From Lactobacillaceae bacterium (GTDB lineage Bacteria; Bacillota; Bacilli; Lactobacillales; Lactobacillaceae), in NCBI GenBank assembly GCA_031289615.1, contig JAITPD010000022.1, positions 1 to 40,576 of the forward strand: a DNA stretch of 40,576 nucleotides. Reading direction: 5' to 3'. Below are positions 8,093-17,149 of the stretch, in pieces. The position numbers and the translations under genes were made by a program. Under the pieces are notes generated by a model. It was not told where the DNA came from. It saw only the letters and a program-made list of their open reading frames with translations, and searched no databases. Each line of letters begins with the position of its first letter. Positions within the stretch are counted from its first letter, which is position 1.

Positions 8093-8716
8093 TTAGTTTT
8101 TAGCAAAGTAATTTTTGTATTCTTGATTAATTGCTGTCTTTTCAGCAGCCTTTGTCCAGAATCCAACCTTTACAACACCAACCATTTTCTTCTTTGGCAC
8201 GAATCCCCAATAACGTGAATCATTTGAAACAGAACGGTGATCACCAAGAACGAAATAGTAACCCTTTGGTACCTTAACGGCCTCACTATTCTTTTCCCAA
8301 CGCATGTGCTGTCCAAGTTCAGTCAAGCTATCCCAGTTTCCAACGTTATTGACATCGTTGGTTGCCTTTTGCTCGCTAGTTGAAATGTATGATTGGTCAA
8401 CTTTCTTGCCGTTAACCTTAATCACACCGTCAGTTGCACTCACAGTGTCTCCAGGAAGCGCAATGACCCGCTTAACGTAGTCTTTATTTTCAGTGACTTC
8501 AGGGTCAGAACCCAAAGCATTAAAGACGACGACACTCCCCCGGTGAATCTGATCAGTACGCATTACGAACACGCGCTCGTTATTGACCAAATTTGGCTCC
8601 ATTGAAGTTCCATCCACTCGAACAATTGTGAACCAGAATTCACGAATTGAAAAAGCGATGATTAACCCCAAAATAATGGGCAAAACCCATGACATTACTT
8701 CTTTAAAAGCCTTCAT
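8093..8716 (-). CDS. lepB: Signal peptidase I
   Basis: The 207-residue type I signal peptidase has an N-terminal membrane anchor (about 9-30) and an extracytoplasmic catalytic domain. It removes signal peptides from exported proteins. The catalytic serine is in GTSMEP (Ser38) and the lysine in YVKRVIALPGD (Lys82); the GDHRSVSNDSR box is also intact. GAGGAAAG precedes the ATG. It is monocistronic with its own terminator. The metalloprotease and LPATD proteins at 32-35 kb would be among its likely substrates. Confidence 0.96.
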   Translation of the reverse strand: MKAFKEVMSWVLPIILGLIIAFSIREFWFTIVRVDGTSMEPNLVNNERVFVMRTDQIHRGSVVVFNALGSDPEVTENKDYVKRVIALPGDTVSATDGVIKVNGKKVDQSYISTSEQKATNDVNNVGNWDSLTELGQHMRWEKNSEAVKVPKGYYFVLGDHRSVSNDSRYWGFVPKKKMVGVVKVGFWTKAAEKTAINQEYKNYFAKN

Positions 8717-8815
8717 TACGTGCTTTCCTCATTTCATAGTTAACTATTTTTAATTGTAACACAAATGAAATCAGATTAATCAGCTAAATTACGGTCTTAG
8801 TAAAGTCTTTTAAAA

Positions 8816-10183
8816 TTAATCCGTAATTTCGTCATCGTCTGGACGAAGCAACATATGTCCAACGATCATTGCTGCGAAAAAGATGAAGGTTAATATGACC
8901 GAAACAGTTGTCGCTGGGCTCAAGAGCAAGATTACCAAGACAACAGCATAGAACGCCAAAGTTACATAGCTCGTCATTGGGAACCAAGGCATTTTAAAGC
9001 CAGTGTCAATCAGATTATCTGAAGCTTTGTACTTAATGTGCGCTAACATTATGAGAACCCAAACAAACATAAATGAAGTGTTGGCAACACCGGTGATCAA
9101 CGTGAACGCGTCATTTGGGAAGAAATAGTTCAGCAGGACAACAATCAAGAAGATAACTGATGAGGCAAGCATTCCTGTGATAGGAATATTATTCTTTGAG
9201 AGGCGTGCCAATGACTTAGGAGCCTGATTGTTCTTAGCCAAGACATAGAGCGTTCGAGAAGTTGAAAAAATTGCTGAGTTGGCGGCTGATAATGCGGCTG
9301 TCAACACTACGAAATTCACAATTGCAGCGGCAAATTTAATTCCGAGCCCCGCGAACACTTGAACGAATGGTGATTGTCCGGTATTGATTTGATCCCATGG
9401 AAAAATTGACATGATAATTGTGATCGCACCAACGTAGAAGAGGGCGATTCGGACAGGCACAGAATTAATGGCCTTTGGAATGTCGCGCTTTGGATTTTCA
9501 GTTTCTCCGGCCGTCAACCCAATCATTTCAATTCCAGTAAAGGCGAAGATTACCATTGGGAAAGCCATTAGGAAGCCGTGGAAACCTGTAGCAAAGAAGC
9601 CACCGTGGCTGACCAAGTTGTTAAATGACGCTGTGTTGGCTCCGTCGTGGAAGCTCGTGAAGATCATAATCAATCCACTAACAATCAAAGCTAGAATGGC
9701 AATGACCTTGATTGAAGCGAACCATGATTCTAGCTCACCGAACAGTTTAACGGTCGTCAGGTTCAAAGCTACGAGGATGATGATGACGATCAAAGGCGTC
9801 AACCATTGTGGAATGAATGGGAACCAATAGCGCAGGTACATTCCAGTTGCAGTCAAGTCAGCCATGGCCAAACTTGCCCACGCGAGCCAATACGCCCAAC
9901 CGATTGCGAATTCCCATTTTGAACCAAGATAAATCCGTACAAAGTCAATGAACGAACGAATTTTGGTATTTGAAAGGAGCAATTCACCAACCGCGCGCAT
10001 CATTAGGAATCCAAAAATTCCAGTGATGAAGTAAGCTAAGATTAGTGATGGTCCAGCTTGTTTGATCGCTGATCCTGATCCTAAGAATAGACCAGTTCCA
10101 ATGGCGCCACCAATGGCAATCATCTGGACGTGACGGGCGCTGAGACCCCGGTGTAATTCGCGTTCTTCTGTCTTGTTTTCCAT
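8816..10183 (-). CDS. APC-family amino-acid permease under T-box control
   Basis: The 455-residue permease has twelve predicted membrane segments and the family signature GLSARHVQMIAIGGAIGTGLFLGSG-like N-terminus shown in two parts: HVQMIAIGGAIGTGLF at about 18-34 and the E-N-P-K-R-D-I-P-K-A loop. This is the AnsP/GabP/LysP type of amino acid:proton symporter. A T-box leader upstream links expression to an uncharged tRNA, so the substrate should be the cognate amino acid; the best specifier readings are AAT (Asn) or ATG (Met), not resolved. GAGG lies 9 nt before the start. A second permease of the same family is at 37240-38583. Confidence 0.9.
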   Translation of the reverse strand: MENKTEERELHRGLSARHVQMIAIGGAIGTGLFLGSGSAIKQAGPSLILAYFITGIFGFLMMRAVGELLLSNTKIRSFIDFVRIYLGSKWEFAIGWAYWLAWASLAMADLTATGMYLRYWFPFIPQWLTPLIVIIILVALNLTTVKLFGELESWFASIKVIAILALIVSGLIMIFTSFHDGANTASFNNLVSHGGFFATGFHGFLMAFPMVIFAFTGIEMIGLTAGETENPKRDIPKAINSVPVRIALFYVGAITIIMSIFPWDQINTGQSPFVQVFAGLGIKFAAAIVNFVVLTAALSAANSAIFSTSRTLYVLAKNNQAPKSLARLSKNNIPITGMLASSVIFLIVVLLNYFFPNDAFTLITGVANTSFMFVWVLIMLAHIKYKASDNLIDTGFKMPWFPMTSYVTLAFYAVVLVILLLSPATTVSVILTFIFFAAMIVGHMLLRPDDDEITD

Positions 10184-10220
10184 AAAATAAACCTCACATA
10201 CGGCGATGAAAGCATAGAAA

Positions 10221-10446
10221 AAGCCCCCATGCCAAAATTAAATTTGACATAGGGACGTTTGTAAACGCGGTTCCACCCTATTTCTTACCTCAGCACCATT
10301 GATGAGATAAACAACTTAATTGATTAAGATCAATTGGCTCTGTCAGGTCCATTGAATTTCAGCCATAACTTGTTTGCACCACCACAAGCTCTCTAAATAT
10401 GGATTTGAAATTAACCTCTGACTTCAACGCCGGAATGAATTTAATA
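10221..10446 (-). promoter_or_regulatory. T-box leader (tRNA-responsive antitermination)
   Basis: On the minus strand the T-box sequence AGGGTGGAACCGCG lies at 10265-10278. It is followed by a terminator (CCCTATGTCAAATT pairing with TTGGCATGGGG, then CTTTTT; 10221-10254). Stem I can be drawn: GTCAG/CTGAC at the base, then ATTTCA/TGAAAT, CCATA/TATGG, an AGAGAG bulge, CTTGT/ACAAG and a GGTGGTGC apical loop. The specifier strand is TCAATGGAC, which contains AAT and ATG as the best-placed codons. The fold is drawn by hand. Confidence 0.93.
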
Positions 10447-10451
10447 GGGTA

Positions 10452-10480
10452 AGTATATAGACCCAGGGGCGGTACGTCAA
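10452..10480 (-). promoter_or_regulatory. Promoter of the T-box leader
   Basis: On the minus strand TTGACG (10480-10475), a 17-bp spacer and TATACT (10457-10452) fit sigma-A. Transcription should begin near 10445, just ahead of Stem I. Confidence 0.8.
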
Positions 10481-10484
10481 GTGT

Positions 10485-11150
10485 TTAGTTTCCAGTTACT
10501 AATCGGTCAAACTTTTGAACATTGTCGCAGGTTCCAATCACTGTTAGAACGTCACCAATATTAATTACATACGAAGCTTCTGGTGCTACGACGAATGATT
10601 CATGCGCTTTAACTGCAATGACATTGAGCCCGTATTCGCTCCGAATGTTAAGATCCGAAATGGTTTTATTGACGAACTCGAAATTTGTAATCTTGATTTC
10701 ACCAATTGAATAATCATCGCTTAGAGTAATATAGTTCAGCAAGTTTGGCGAAACTAGGCGATTGGCCACTTGTTGAGCCATTTCATGTTCAGGGCGAACC
10801 ACTTCATCAGCGCCAACTTTTTCCAAGACGCGCGCATGAAGATTATTTTCCGCCTTTGCAATGACGTGCTTACAACCAAGATCCTTTAGCAAAATGGTTG
10901 CCAAAATAGAGGCCTGTTGATTGTGGCCGATTGCGACGATAACGTGATCCAAAGATGGGAGGTCCAATTCACGCAATGATTCTTCATCTTGAGCGTCAGC
11001 AATTACAGCGTGCGTGGCTAGATCCATATAATCTTGAATAGTTTCTTGATTGTTATCAATTGCCATCACTTCTTGGCCGTCATTGATCAACGACTCCAAT
11101 AATGAACTTCCGAAGCGACCGAGGCCGACAACTGCAAATGTTTGTGCCAT
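10485..11150 (-). CDS. ktrA: Potassium uptake regulatory subunit KtrA/TrkA
   Basis: The 221-residue cytoplasmic protein has an RCK-N nucleotide-binding domain (VVGLGRFGSSL near residue 7, then D-acidic turn MAIDNN) and an RCK-C ligand-binding domain (about 140-221). It gates the KtrB channel in response to ATP/ADP or NAD(H). The partner KtrB-like gene lies at 12354-13697 on the other strand, separated by rlmH and a DnaA-box array. GAGGG is 6 nt before ATG. The split arrangement means the subunits are not co-transcribed. Confidence 0.93.
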   Translation of the reverse strand: MAQTFAVVGLGRFGSSLLESLINDGQEVMAIDNNQETIQDYMDLATHAVIADAQDEESLRELDLPSLDHVIVAIGHNQQASILATILLKDLGCKHVIAKAENNLHARVLEKVGADEVVRPEHEMAQQVANRLVSPNLLNYITLSDDYSIGEIKITNFEFVNKTISDLNIRSEYGLNVIAVKAHESFVVAPEASYVINIGDVLTVIGTCDNVQKFDRLVTGN

Positions 11151-11212
11151 GATTTTCCCTCTTTCTTAAACGATATATCCATTATAACAAGGTTAGCAAG
11201 TTAAACCTATGC

Positions 11213-11692
11213 TTACTTGTGATATGGCGAACCAATGTTGATCATGTATGCGCGGTAAATTTGTTCTGTTAAGACGAGGCGCATGAGTTGATGGGGGAGC
11301 GTGAATCGTCCAAAGCTAATCAATGCGTTGGCGCGGGAATTGACTTCGGGAGCAGTTCCGAGCGAGCCACCGATGATAAAAGTAATATCTGCCACACCCT
11401 TAGTTGCTAAGTGATCAATTTCGGCGGCTAACTCTTCTGAACTGCGCTCTTGACCTTTAATGGCTAGAACAAAGACATATTCCTTGGGCTTGATACGGCT
11501 TAGGATGCGTTCACCTTCTTTTTCCATTACTTGTGCCATTTGATTTTCTGAAAGTTGCTCAGGAGCTTTTTCGTCTGGCACCTCAATCAGTTCAAACTTA
11601 GCAAACTTTGACAGGCGTTTTTGATATTCGGCAATGCCATCTTTGAGAAATTTCTCTTTTAGTTTACCAACTGCAATAATTTTGATATTCAT
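11213..11692 (-). CDS. rlmH: 23S rRNA pseudouridine-1915 N3-methyltransferase
   Basis: The 159-residue SPOUT methyltransferase modifies helix 69 of 23S rRNA. It starts [15 protein letters not shown], has the SAM-binding FIIGGSLG segment and ends with the knot region [19 protein letters not shown]. Length and C-terminal YHK match the family exactly. AAGGA precedes the start. The rlmH gene is often near oriC in Firmicutes, so this is expected synteny. Its upstream flank is the 11.8-12.3 kb DnaA-box array. Confidence 0.97.
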   Translation of the reverse strand: MNIKIIAVGKLKEKFLKDGIAEYQKRLSKFAKFELIEVPDEKAPEQLSENQMAQVMEKEGERILSRIKPKEYVFVLAIKGQERSSEELAAEIDHLATKGVADITFIIGGSLGTAPEVNSRANALISFGRFTLPHQLMRLVLTEQIYRAYMINIGSPYHK

Positions 11693-11835
11693 TATTTAAA
11701 ATCCTTTGCATGAAAGACGATTTGCTTTTCCACACACGCATAAATGTATGTATTTTGACACAAATATTATTATAACACGCCTAAGGGTCCTTATTTACGG
11801 ATACTAGAGTAGTTTTACACAGATACTAGTGATGT

Positions 11836-12280
11836 TGTGGATAACTCTGTAATAACCTTATATAAAGCCATTTTAAAGCTGTGGAAAGAATTTTAAATAA
11901 GAGCGATTGTTAATAAAAACAAACGATTATTTAAAGTTAGCTGTAAAACACGAACTATAAGATTTATAAATGGGATAAAGTTAAGTTTTTATGTGATTAT
12001 TAGATAAAAAGCCTATTAAATCGGCAATGTTATCCACACTTACTAAAGGTTATCACTAACTTCTAAACTTATTCACAATTGAAAATGTTATCCACAAACT
12101 AAAACATCTTACTTGTTCAAAGTACCCTTATAAAACAAGCATCTTGCATTATACAACTTGTTACTCACAAGTTATCCACAGGACTTTTATCCACGCAGGT
12201 AATTGTTTTCATTTAACAAGTGGGCTACTTTTACACAAGTTATCCACAGGCGAGTTGGTTTGTCCACAGAGTTATTCACA
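11836..12280. other. Second large DnaA-box array, 8.4 kb from oriC
   Basis: The 661-bp gap between rlmH and ktrB holds no gene. It carries perfect DnaA boxes at 11836-11844 (TGTGGATAA) and 12030-12038, 12088-12096, 12172-12180 and 12240-12248 (TTATCCACA). It also has TTATTCACA at 12069-12077 and 12272-12280, and one-mismatch boxes at 12161-12169, 12187-12195 and 12260-12268. Seven or more boxes share one orientation. The left part (11890-12020) is very AT-rich. Possible roles are DnaA titration, initiation control or an auxiliary origin module. No DnaA-trio is evident here. Confidence 0.85.
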
Positions 12281-12353
12281 GCTTTACACACATTTAAATG
12301 AGAAGTTATTTGCTAAGTAATGTATAATTTTCTTCATAAGGGGAATTAAAGGT

Positions 12354-13697
12354 ATGCACGCAATTATAAAAAAATTAACACCACCTCAATTATTGACGGT
12401 TGGGTTCCTAGCAATTATTTTAGTTGGAAGTCTTTTGTTGACGATGCCTTTTGCACACAATACGAATACACACGTGCATTTGATTGACGCAATTTTTACG
12501 GCTGTCTCGGCAACTACAATTACCGGATTGACGACTTTACAAACTTCGTCAACGTGGACGATCGCTGGGCAAATCATTATTTTAATCATGATTGAAATCG
12601 GCGCGCTTGGATTTATGACGTTCGCCGTACTATTGTTTGCGTTAACTGGCCGTCGCTTGGATTTGAAATCGCGTTTATTAGCCCAACAAGCTTTGAATTT
12701 AAAAAGCCTATCAGATGTTAAGTCTGTTTTGAAATACGTTTTGTCATTATCTGGCATTATTCAATTGATTGGAGCCGTATTACTTGCGTTTGACTTTATT
12801 CCACAGTTTGGGTTGGTCCAAGGAATTTATTATTCGATCGCGCATGCCATTTCTGCATTTGCCAACGCCGGCTTTGTCTTCTTTAAAGCTCCATTTAGCC
12901 AATTTGCTTCTAATCCGTACGTTTTGATCGTAACAATGTTTCTAATTTTAGCTGGTTCGTTAGGGTTTCTGGTTTGGCGTGATATTTTAGTTGCTCACAA
13001 AGGAAAGCGAGTCACTTTGCACACACGCTTAGCCGTTGTCGTGTCAGCTTGGTTGATTGGAATTGGCTTTGTCGGTCTGATGATTTCTGAATTTTTCGGC
13101 GGACATTTGCCAGCAAATCTCAGCTGGGGTAATAAAATAATTGATACATTATTCTTAGCAGTGACTCCTCGAACGGCTGGGCTAGAGGTGATTCCGACAT
13201 CATCAATCTCAACTGCAGGCATCATGTTGATTATTTTCCTCATGTTTATCGGTGGAACGCCAGGATCAACTTCAGGTGGAATCAAGACAACGACCGCTGG
13301 AATTCTGATTGCACAGGTGTGGGCGTCATTACGTGGGCAAGAATCAGTTCGCTTTGGTGATCGTCAATTTTCAAAGCGGACAGTTAACAAAGCTTTGATG
13401 TTAGCAATTGTGTCGATTATCTTTATCTTCGGAGCGGCATTTACACTGAGTCTGACAGAAAAACTACCGACGGGAACAGGGCTCGAGTATTTTGTATTTG
13501 AAGTTGTGTCGGCATTTTCAACAGCCGGATTATCGCTGGGATTGACACCGTACCTGACAGTGTTTGGGAAAATTATCATCATGATTGTCATGTTTATCGG
13601 CCGAGTTGGGCTATACACCGTGATGTTCTCCGTTTTGGACGTTCAGGCACAAGCTACTCATTTTGAATATCCAGAAGAAGAAGTAATTATTGGTTAG
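12354..13697 (+). CDS. ktrB: Potassium uptake channel subunit KtrB/TrkH
   Basis: The 447-residue membrane protein belongs to the Trk/Ktr/HKT superfamily of K+ (or Na+-coupled K+) transporters. It has four M1-P-M2 repeats with pore-loop glycines in segments such as TTITGLTT, AFANAGF, PRTAGL and FSTAGLS. These sit in the selectivity filter. GGTPGSTSGGIKTTT is the intramembrane loop after the third repeat that gates the channel. It works with the RCK subunit encoded at 10485-11150. A HAD phosphatase gene starts 13 bp downstream and probably shares the transcript. Confidence 0.94.
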   Translation: MHAIIKKLTPPQLLTVGFLAIILVGSLLLTMPFAHNTNTHVHLIDAIFTAVSATTITGLTTLQTSSTWTIAGQIIILIMIEIGALGFMTFAVLLFALTGRRLDLKSRLLAQQALNLKSLSDVKSVLKYVLSLSGIIQLIGAVLLAFDFIPQFGLVQGIYYSIAHAISAFANAGFVFFKAPFSQFASNPYVLIVTMFLILAGSLGFLVWRDILVAHKGKRVTLHTRLAVVVSAWLIGIGFVGLMISEFFGGHLPANLSWGNKIIDTLFLAVTPRTAGLEVIPTSSISTAGIMLIIFLMFIGGTPGSTSGGIKTTTAGILIAQVWASLRGQESVRFGDRQFSKRTVNKALMLAIVSIIFIFGAAFTLSLTEKLPTGTGLEYFVFEVVSAFSTAGLSLGLTPYLTVFGKIIIMIVMFIGRVGLYTVMFSVLDVQAQATHFEYPEEEVIIG

Positions 13698-13710
13698 AAA
13701 GGATTTTGCA

Positions 13711-14535
13711 ATGGGACAACCACAATTATTTGCGAGTGATTTAGATGGAACTTTCTTAAATGACGGGAAGAACTTTGATAAAAAGCATTTTGGTACGATT
13801 CTGACACGGCTGAAAGAAAATGATGCACATTTCATTGTCTCAACCGGACGTGATCTTAATATCGTGACTGATTTGTTTAAGGAGTTTGCTGGAAAAGTGG
13901 ATATTGTCGCTGATAATGGGGCGATTGTTTTGGCGGCGGATGGAAAAATTTTAAATACCGAAGTGCTGGCTCATCAGTCGCTAATTGATGCGATTGATGT
14001 AATTGAAGCGATGCCATTTGACATGACCCGTGGAGCAATCTTTGTTGGTGAGAATAAAAAATTCATGCTTAACCGGCACAAAAATTTACTTGTGATGAAT
14101 TTAGTCTTCAGAAAAGCTGTTGGAGTTACCAATTATGTCGAGAATCTTGATGAGATTGACGAACCCATTTTAAAGGTGACGTTTGGCTTTGAAGAAACGG
14201 ATACGATGTTCTTTATTGAGCAGGCGCAAAAGAAGCTGGCTGGCGCTGCGCATGTGACAACGTCTGGATATGGTTCGGTCGATATTGTTGGGACCAATGT
14301 TAACAAGGCCAGTGGAATCAAGTTTGTTGCTGAGCATTATGGACTTGATGCGCATGACTTGGTAGCATTTGGCGATGGGCTGAATGATTTGGAGATGCTC
14401 AAAAGTGCGCACTATCCGTATGCCATGCCAAACGGTGATCCCGGGTTACTGGAAATGTTTAACGTTGCGATTGATGATAATAAACATGATGGGGTTTTGC
14501 GAACGATTGATGAAATTATTAATGAAAAAAATTAA
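13711..14535 (+). CDS. Cof-type HAD-superfamily phosphatase
   Basis: The 274-residue hydrolase has motif I DLDGTFLND near the N-terminus, motif II (ISTGRD-like FIVSTGRD), motif III lysine region and motif IV FGDGLNDLEML. This is the pattern of the Cof/YidA/YwpJ (IIB) family, which dephosphorylates sugar phosphates, FMN or similar small molecules. I chose ATG 13711, 7 nt after AAAGGA, rather than a TTG at 13690 that overlaps the end of ktrB. The substrate is unknown. It ends at a strong shared terminator. Confidence 0.88.
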   Translation: MGQPQLFASDLDGTFLNDGKNFDKKHFGTILTRLKENDAHFIVSTGRDLNIVTDLFKEFAGKVDIVADNGAIVLAADGKILNTEVLAHQSLIDAIDVIEAMPFDMTRGAIFVGENKKFMLNRHKNLLVMNLVFRKAVGVTNYVENLDEIDEPILKVTFGFEETDTMFFIEQAQKKLAGAAHVTTSGYGSVDIVGTNVNKASGIKFVAEHYGLDAHDLVAFGDGLNDLEMLKSAHYPYAMPNGDPGLLEMFNVAIDDNKHDGVLRTIDEIINEKN

Positions 14536-14545
14536 GTGATCAATA

Positions 14546-14591
14546 AAAAGGTTTGGAATTTTTCGAGATTAGTCGAATTTCCAAACCTTTT
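14546..14591. terminator. Bidirectional terminator
   Basis: AAAAGGTTTGGAA (14546-14558) pairs with TTTCCAAACCTTTT (14578-14591), with an inner TCGA/TCGA segment. It separates the converging HAD and YwaF-like genes. Confidence 0.9.
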
Positions 14592-14596
14592 GAATT

Positions 14597-15349
14597 TTAG
14601 CTATTAACGGGTTCAACCTTTGTAGCTTTGCGATCGGTAAGGGCCCACGGTGCATACAAGAAGAACCAAAGAATGCCAAGGCAAATGATGAGCGTTGGCA
14701 AATACCATTTACCGGCAAAGTTTTGAATTGGCGTTAATGGCGATCCGGCGGCAGCAACGTTTAGGAACCAGAAGTTGGTACCCCAAATGTTGTTTAACCA
14801 GAGAACTAGAGGAATGACAATAACCAGGTAAATCATTGGTTGCCATAGTTTCCGCCAGTTTGGTCGGAATTCGCCACTGACGAGCAACATCATTGGATAG
14901 GTGATCAGCAGTGAATGAATGATGAAACTTTGCATCAGGAAAACGTTGAAGAGCGGAAACATTGTCCAATCTGGGAAGAGAAGTGCAGCAAAGGCGCCCC
15001 AAATGTTGAGGCTGTACAGAATTTCGCGCGCAGGATGGTTGGGCCGAATTGCATCCCAAGCGATAATGAAAATTCCGATGCCACAAAGATGGAAAGGAAA
15101 TTCGCCCATAGTAAATTGATGCGATGCGACAAGAATAGTATCGCGCATTAGCTCAAGAGAGACAATGATGGCGGCAATGGTACGGCGAATCGTTTGTCTG
15201 CGATGTTGGTCACTTCTTTGGTAAAATGTGACTAGGACATAAATCAAACACGCTAGAACCAGCAGCCAAGTGAGATGAAAAATTGAAAAATGCTGAAAAC
15301 CATGACCGGCTGGCATATTATTTTTATAAGTTATGAGATATTTAAACAT
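14597..15349 (-). CDS. YwaF-like integral membrane protein (TIGR02206 family)
   Basis: The 250-residue protein has about seven predicted membrane segments. The motifs HLTWL near residue 28, the ELMRD helix and FPFHLCGIGIF follow the TIGR02206/YwaF family, whose function is unknown. Histidine and cysteine in HLC are conserved features within the membrane region. GGAG is 7 nt before the start. It is transcribed away from rnhA and has no evident operon partner. Confidence 0.8.
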   Translation of the reverse strand: MFKYLITYKNNMPAGHGFQHFSIFHLTWLLVLACLIYVLVTFYQRSDQHRRQTIRRTIAAIIVSLELMRDTILVASHQFTMGEFPFHLCGIGIFIIAWDAIRPNHPAREILYSLNIWGAFAALLFPDWTMFPLFNVFLMQSFIIHSLLITYPMMLLVSGEFRPNWRKLWQPMIYLVIVIPLVLWLNNIWGTNFWFLNVAAAGSPLTPIQNFAGKWYLPTLIICLGILWFFLYAPWALTDRKATKVEPVNS

Positions 15350-15400
15350 TGTTGGGCTCCAAATGAATTACAATTAATGGTAATAGTTTACCACAGTAGC

Positions 15401-15515
15401 TTTTGATCTAAAATTAATTCCTTTGGTCATTAATTAAGATCAAAGACGCACCTTATAAGGGCGACAAGGTCACACCAGCCGCTACACGTCTGGCGTTCTC
15501 TGTCTACTTTACCAA
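15401..15515. other. Hairpin-rich, GC-richer intergenic segment before rnhA
   Basis: TTTTGATCT...AATTAAT pairs with ATTAATTAAGATCAAA (15401-15444). It is followed by a GC-richer stretch containing the palindrome CCTTATAAGG and a CCAG/CTGG hairpin around 15474-15493. The composition differs from the AT-rich flanks. I do not recognise it as a known riboswitch. It could be an RNA leader of rnhA, a small RNA or a relic. Confidence 0.35.
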
Positions 15516-15554
15516 ATTAACGCTAAAAATAAAAGAAAGTACAATGGCAAAAAC

Positions 15555-16253
15555 ATGAAAACATACGCAATTGTCGGAAATCAATACGAAGGTTTGTACA
15601 CTAAACCGTGGTCAGAAGTGCAAAAATATACGCAAACTAAGCCAGCGCCAAAATACAAGGGCTTTACGACGCGTGGAGAAGCAGAGAAATGGTTTGCAGA
15701 TGCGACGGGAGCTAGTGGCAATCTATCACATGCGTATGAGACTGCTTACGAGGGTGAATTCAAATGGCAAGCAGAGCGGTATTATATGTTTACAGATGGA
15801 GGCAGTCGCAATACAGGGAATGTTGCTGGCGGACACGTCAAAGAGACAGACAAAGCAGCCTGGGCCATTGCAGTTTATCGTGGGGATAATCCTCATCAAC
15901 CAGTTTTTTCGGATGCCGGAGCTTTTTTTGGCAAGACGAATAATGAAATGGAAATTTTTGCGCTGATTAATGCATTAAAGCAGGCGTTGAAGGTTAAAGA
16001 AAAAGTCGTGATTGTAAGTGATTCAAAGTATGTTTTGGACACTGCGACGGATTGGATGTACAACTGGCAGGCTGCTGGTTGGCGTAAAAAAAACGGCGAG
16101 ATTGCAAACCTGGCCGCTTGGCAAATGGTGTATGATTTGATTCAGCAACAAGCAGAACGGCTGAGTTTAATTTGGGTGAAAGGGCATGCTACCAGTGCGG
16201 GGAATGTGTTGGTTGATGAGCTTTTGAATGAAGCGATGGATGGACTGAAATAA
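15555..16253 (+). CDS. rnhA: Ribonuclease HI with N-terminal hybrid-binding domain
   Basis: The 232-residue enzyme degrades RNA in RNA:DNA hybrids. It has an N-terminal caulimovirus-VI/RHBD domain (about 2-48, YAIVGNQYEGLYTKPWSEV... GFTTRGEAEKWF) and a catalytic RNase H domain. The four acidic residues are present: Asp81 in FTDGGS, Glu133 in NNEMEI, Asp156 in SDSKY and Asp221 in NVLVDELLN. The ribosome site is weak. A near upstream ATG at 15544 is out of use because its frame stops at once. Confidence 0.93.
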   Translation: MKTYAIVGNQYEGLYTKPWSEVQKYTQTKPAPKYKGFTTRGEAEKWFADATGASGNLSHAYETAYEGEFKWQAERYYMFTDGGSRNTGNVAGGHVKETDKAAWAIAVYRGDNPHQPVFSDAGAFFGKTNNEMEIFALINALKQALKVKEKVVIVSDSKYVLDTATDWMYNWQAAGWRKKNGEIANLAAWQMVYDLIQQQAERLSLIWVKGHATSAGNVLVDELLNEAMDGLK

Positions 16254-16258
16254 ATATA

Positions 16259-16289
16259 AAAATACCGGCTGATAAAGTCGGTATTTTTA
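16259..16289. terminator. Terminator between rnhA and araC
   Basis: AAATACCG (16259-16266) pairs with CGGTATTT (16279-16286) and runs into TTTTT. The A-rich left flank makes it usable in both directions. Confidence 0.88.
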
Positions 16290-16297
16290 AATTTGTG

Positions 16298-17119
16298 CTA
16301 TTGAGCTGATTTTCTAACTTGACGAGGAGATGCACCATAATATTCTTCAAACAATTTCGTGCCTAAGCGAAGATTACTGATGCCATTTTTCATAAACACA
16401 TCTTTGACAGTCGTTTCAGTCGTCATAATTTCCCGATAAACATGGGATAGGCGGATCAAATAAATGTAGCGACTAAGGGTCATGTTTGCCTTCTTTTTAA
16501 AATAACGGCTCAAATAGTCGGGATGATAGTGAAATTTAGTAGCCAAGTTAGCCACATTTAATTTCTCACAATATGCCTGATTAATATAGATTAGCAACTC
16601 TTTAAAATGCTGATCTTCGCCTATTTCTAGAACAGTTGATTTATGAGCGTAATTCAACAAAATCGTATGCAAACAACTCATCAAGTATTCATTAAACTTC
16701 AAGCGATAACCGGTATCCTTAGTAGTATAAACATCCAGTAATGCCTTTAAATTTGTCACAATTGTTTGATATTCATCTGATAAATTTTGCGGATGCACAT
16801 TAAAACTCAAGAGCTCTGGATCTGGCCAATATTTAGCTAGAAATTGGACTGGAATTTGCAAAACAACGGATTTATTTTCTGTATTAGTCGATGAATGTAA
16901 AACGCTTGACCCAATCGCAATAAAATCATTTGGATGCAAAACGACTTCCTGATTTTCGTAGTTAAATGTGACTTCGCCTTCTAGAACGAGCACAATTTCG
17001 ATATGACGATGCCAATGCAAAGGAACAAAACCAATTTGTTCGCACGAATGATAGATTCGTACATCAACATCAGTATTGTCCATTACAAGTTCATGCTGTC
17101 CAGCAACTCTATCAGCCAT
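16298..17119 (-). CDS. AraC-family regulator of the xylP-xylQ operon
   Basis: The 273-residue protein has an N-terminal cupin-like sugar-binding domain (HSCEQIGFVPLHWHRHIEIVLVLEGEV region, about 24-90) and two C-terminal helix-turn-helix motifs of AraC/XylS type (about 165-265; YHPDYLSRYFKKK and the SPRQVRKS end). It is the third gene of a leftward operon, 30 bp after the alpha-xylosidase. It therefore probably activates the operon in response to isoprimeverose or a related sugar. Lactobacillus pentosus instead uses a ROK-type XylR. AGGA lies 7 nt before ATG. Confidence 0.88.
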   Translation of the reverse strand: MADRVAGQHELVMDNTDVDVRIYHSCEQIGFVPLHWHRHIEIVLVLEGEVTFNYENQEVVLHPNDFIAIGSSVLHSSTNTENKSVVLQIPVQFLAKYWPDPELLSFNVHPQNLSDEYQTIVTNLKALLDVYTTKDTGYRLKFNEYLMSCLHTILLNYAHKSTVLEIGEDQHFKELLIYINQAYCEKLNVANLATKFHYHPDYLSRYFKKKANMTLSRYIYLIRLSHVYREIMTTETTVKDVFMKNGISNLRLGTKLFEEYYGASPRQVRKSAQ

Positions 17120-17149
17120 CTAAAAATCCTATTTTTCATTTTTAAATAT

